Positions 63,169-64,000 of a DNA stretch of 64,000 nucleotides are shown here, in pieces. Position 1 is the stretch's first letter, and every line of letters starts with the position of its first letter. Made by a program: the position numbers and the translations under genes. Source of the stretch: Paenibacillus amylolyticus. Its GTDB lineage: Bacteria > Bacillota > Bacilli > Paenibacillales > Paenibacillaceae. A model generated the notes under the pieces. It was given only the letters and a program-made list of their open reading frames with translations, searched no databases and was not told where the DNA came from. The stretch is taken from NCBI RefSeq assembly GCF_001570725.1, contig NZ_BCNV01000001.1, forward strand, positions 1,178,001 to 1,242,000, given 5' to 3'.

Positions 63169-63963
63169 ATGAAAGTTTTGTTTATTGGTGACATTGTAGG
63201 CAACGTGGGACGTAAGGCACTAAAAGAAAATTTACCGTACCTGAAATCGAAGTATAAACCACATGTGGTCATTGTAAATGGTGAAAATGCGGCAGCAGGT
63301 CGCGGAATTACCGGTGCGATCGCGAATGAGTTTTTCAACTGGGGTGTACATGGTATTACACTTGGTAATCATACCTGGGACAATAAGGATATTTTTGATT
63401 TTATAGATGATGAACCGCGCATGATTCGTCCAGCGAATTTTCCACCAGGCACACCAGGACGAGGATACACGGTTGTCAAAGGTGAAGGCAAAGAGCTGGC
63501 TATTGTCAATCTGCAAGGAAGAACGTTCTTGCCTGCTCTGGATTGTCCATTCCGTGTGGCTGATGAGATTGTAGACGAGCTGCGTCAGGACTATAAATGT
63601 ATTCTGGTCGACATGCATGCCGAAGCGACGTCAGAGAAGATTGCCATGGGATGGCATCTGGATGGACGTGCGTCGCTCGTTGTAGGTACACATACGCATG
63701 TACAGAGTAACGATGATCGGATTTTGCCTGGAGGAACGGCTTACTTGACGGATGCGGGCATGGTAGGGCCGCGTGACGGCATATTGGGCATGGAGCGTGA
63801 GGCCGTGCTGCGCAAGTTCTACACCCAGCTGCCTGTACGTTTCGTTGTGGATGATGGCAAATGGCATTTCCATGGTGTCTTAGTAGAAATTGATGAAGCT
63901 ACAGGGGCGGCAACACGCATCGAAAAAATTCGTCTGATGGAGGACGAGTGGCGCATGGAATAG
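63169..63963 (+). CDS. ymdB: Metallophosphoesterase YmdB (cyclic nucleotide phosphodiesterase)
   Basis: YmdB is a calcineurin-like phosphodiesterase shown in Bacillus subtilis to hydrolyse cyclic mononucleotides and to affect biofilm/motility choice. Metal ligands are visible: Asp8 (FIGDIVGN), Glu39/Asn40 (VNGENAAAGRG), Asn67/His68 (GNHTWDNKD), His in DMHAEATSEK, and the C-terminal GTHTHVQSND. The length of 264 is standard. GAGGAGG lies 10 bases before ATG. The rny-ymdB order is conserved. The last 37 bases of the window hold nothing I can identify. Confidence 0.96.
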   Translation: MKVLFIGDIVGNVGRKALKENLPYLKSKYKPHVVIVNGENAAAGRGITGAIANEFFNWGVHGITLGNHTWDNKDIFDFIDDEPRMIRPANFPPGTPGRGYTVVKGEGKELAIVNLQGRTFLPALDCPFRVADEIVDELRQDYKCILVDMHAEATSEKIAMGWHLDGRASLVVGTHTHVQSNDDRILPGGTAYLTDAGMVGPRDGILGMEREAVLRKFYTQLPVRFVVDDGKWHFHGVLVEIDEATGAATRIEKIRLMEDEWRME

Positions 63964-64000
63964 GGGTATTGTCCCATTTTGCAGGGAAACCCGTCTAAAA

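Overview
The window is a conserved core segment of the chromosome of an endospore-forming, flagellated Firmicute, most likely Paenibacillus or a close relative. I infer this from the gene order (flhG-che-sigD, rpsB-tsf-pyrH-frr, uppS-cdsA-dxr-rseP-proS-polC, rimP-nusA-infB-rbfA-truB-ribF-rpsO-pnp, dpaAB-dapGA, ftsK/spoIIIE, ymfFHIJKM-pgsA-cinA-recA-rny-ymdB). Other support comes from dipicolinate synthase, the cortex lytic enzyme SleB, promoters matching sporulation sigma factors, a 216-residue EF-Ts and moderate GC. Every gene I accept is on the + strand. I see no rRNA or tRNA genes, no CRISPR array, no insertion sequence and no prophage.

Layout. 1-10523: end of the flagellar/chemotaxis operon (flhF tail, flhG, cheB, cheA, cheW, cheC, cheD, a small membrane protein, sigD), then a FapA-family gene, a small hypothetical gene, a SwrB-like gene and an MltG-LysM-like gene, closed by a terminator. 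10666-24051: translation, nucleotide and envelope block from rpsB to polC. 24140-35397: the rimP-nusA-infB operon through rpsO and pnp. 35442-42557: sporulation and diaminopimelate block (ylxY, mlpA, dut, dpaAB, dapG, dapA). 42622-48721: RNase J, a TepA-type protease, YlzJ and FtsK/SpoIIIE. 48777-53610: sleB, the M16 pair ymfF/ymfH, ymfI and ymfJ. 53771-64000: ymfK, rodZ, a 54-residue membrane protein, yajQ, pgsA, cinA, recA, recX, rny and ymdB.

The genes link motility, ribosome biogenesis and RNA decay (RNase J, PNPase, RNase Y, NrnA, RbfA, RimP), isoprenoid/phospholipid supply (UppS, CdsA, Dxr, PgsA) and sporulation. Four sites fit sporulation sigma consensus elements with correct spacing: sigma-E before ylxY, sigma-K before dpaAB, and sigma-G before sleB and before ymfJ.

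I find no unmistakable new multi-gene system. The best leads are non-coding or subtle: a pseudoknot-capable RNA followed by a terminator between tsf and pyrH; GC-rich perfect hairpins between recA and recX; a structured 378-base gap where asd would be expected; long leaders before the RNase J gene and pgsA; a YlxY that lost its catalytic motif; an inactive/active M16 peptidase pair; and YmfK, which joins an ACT-like domain to a P-loop.
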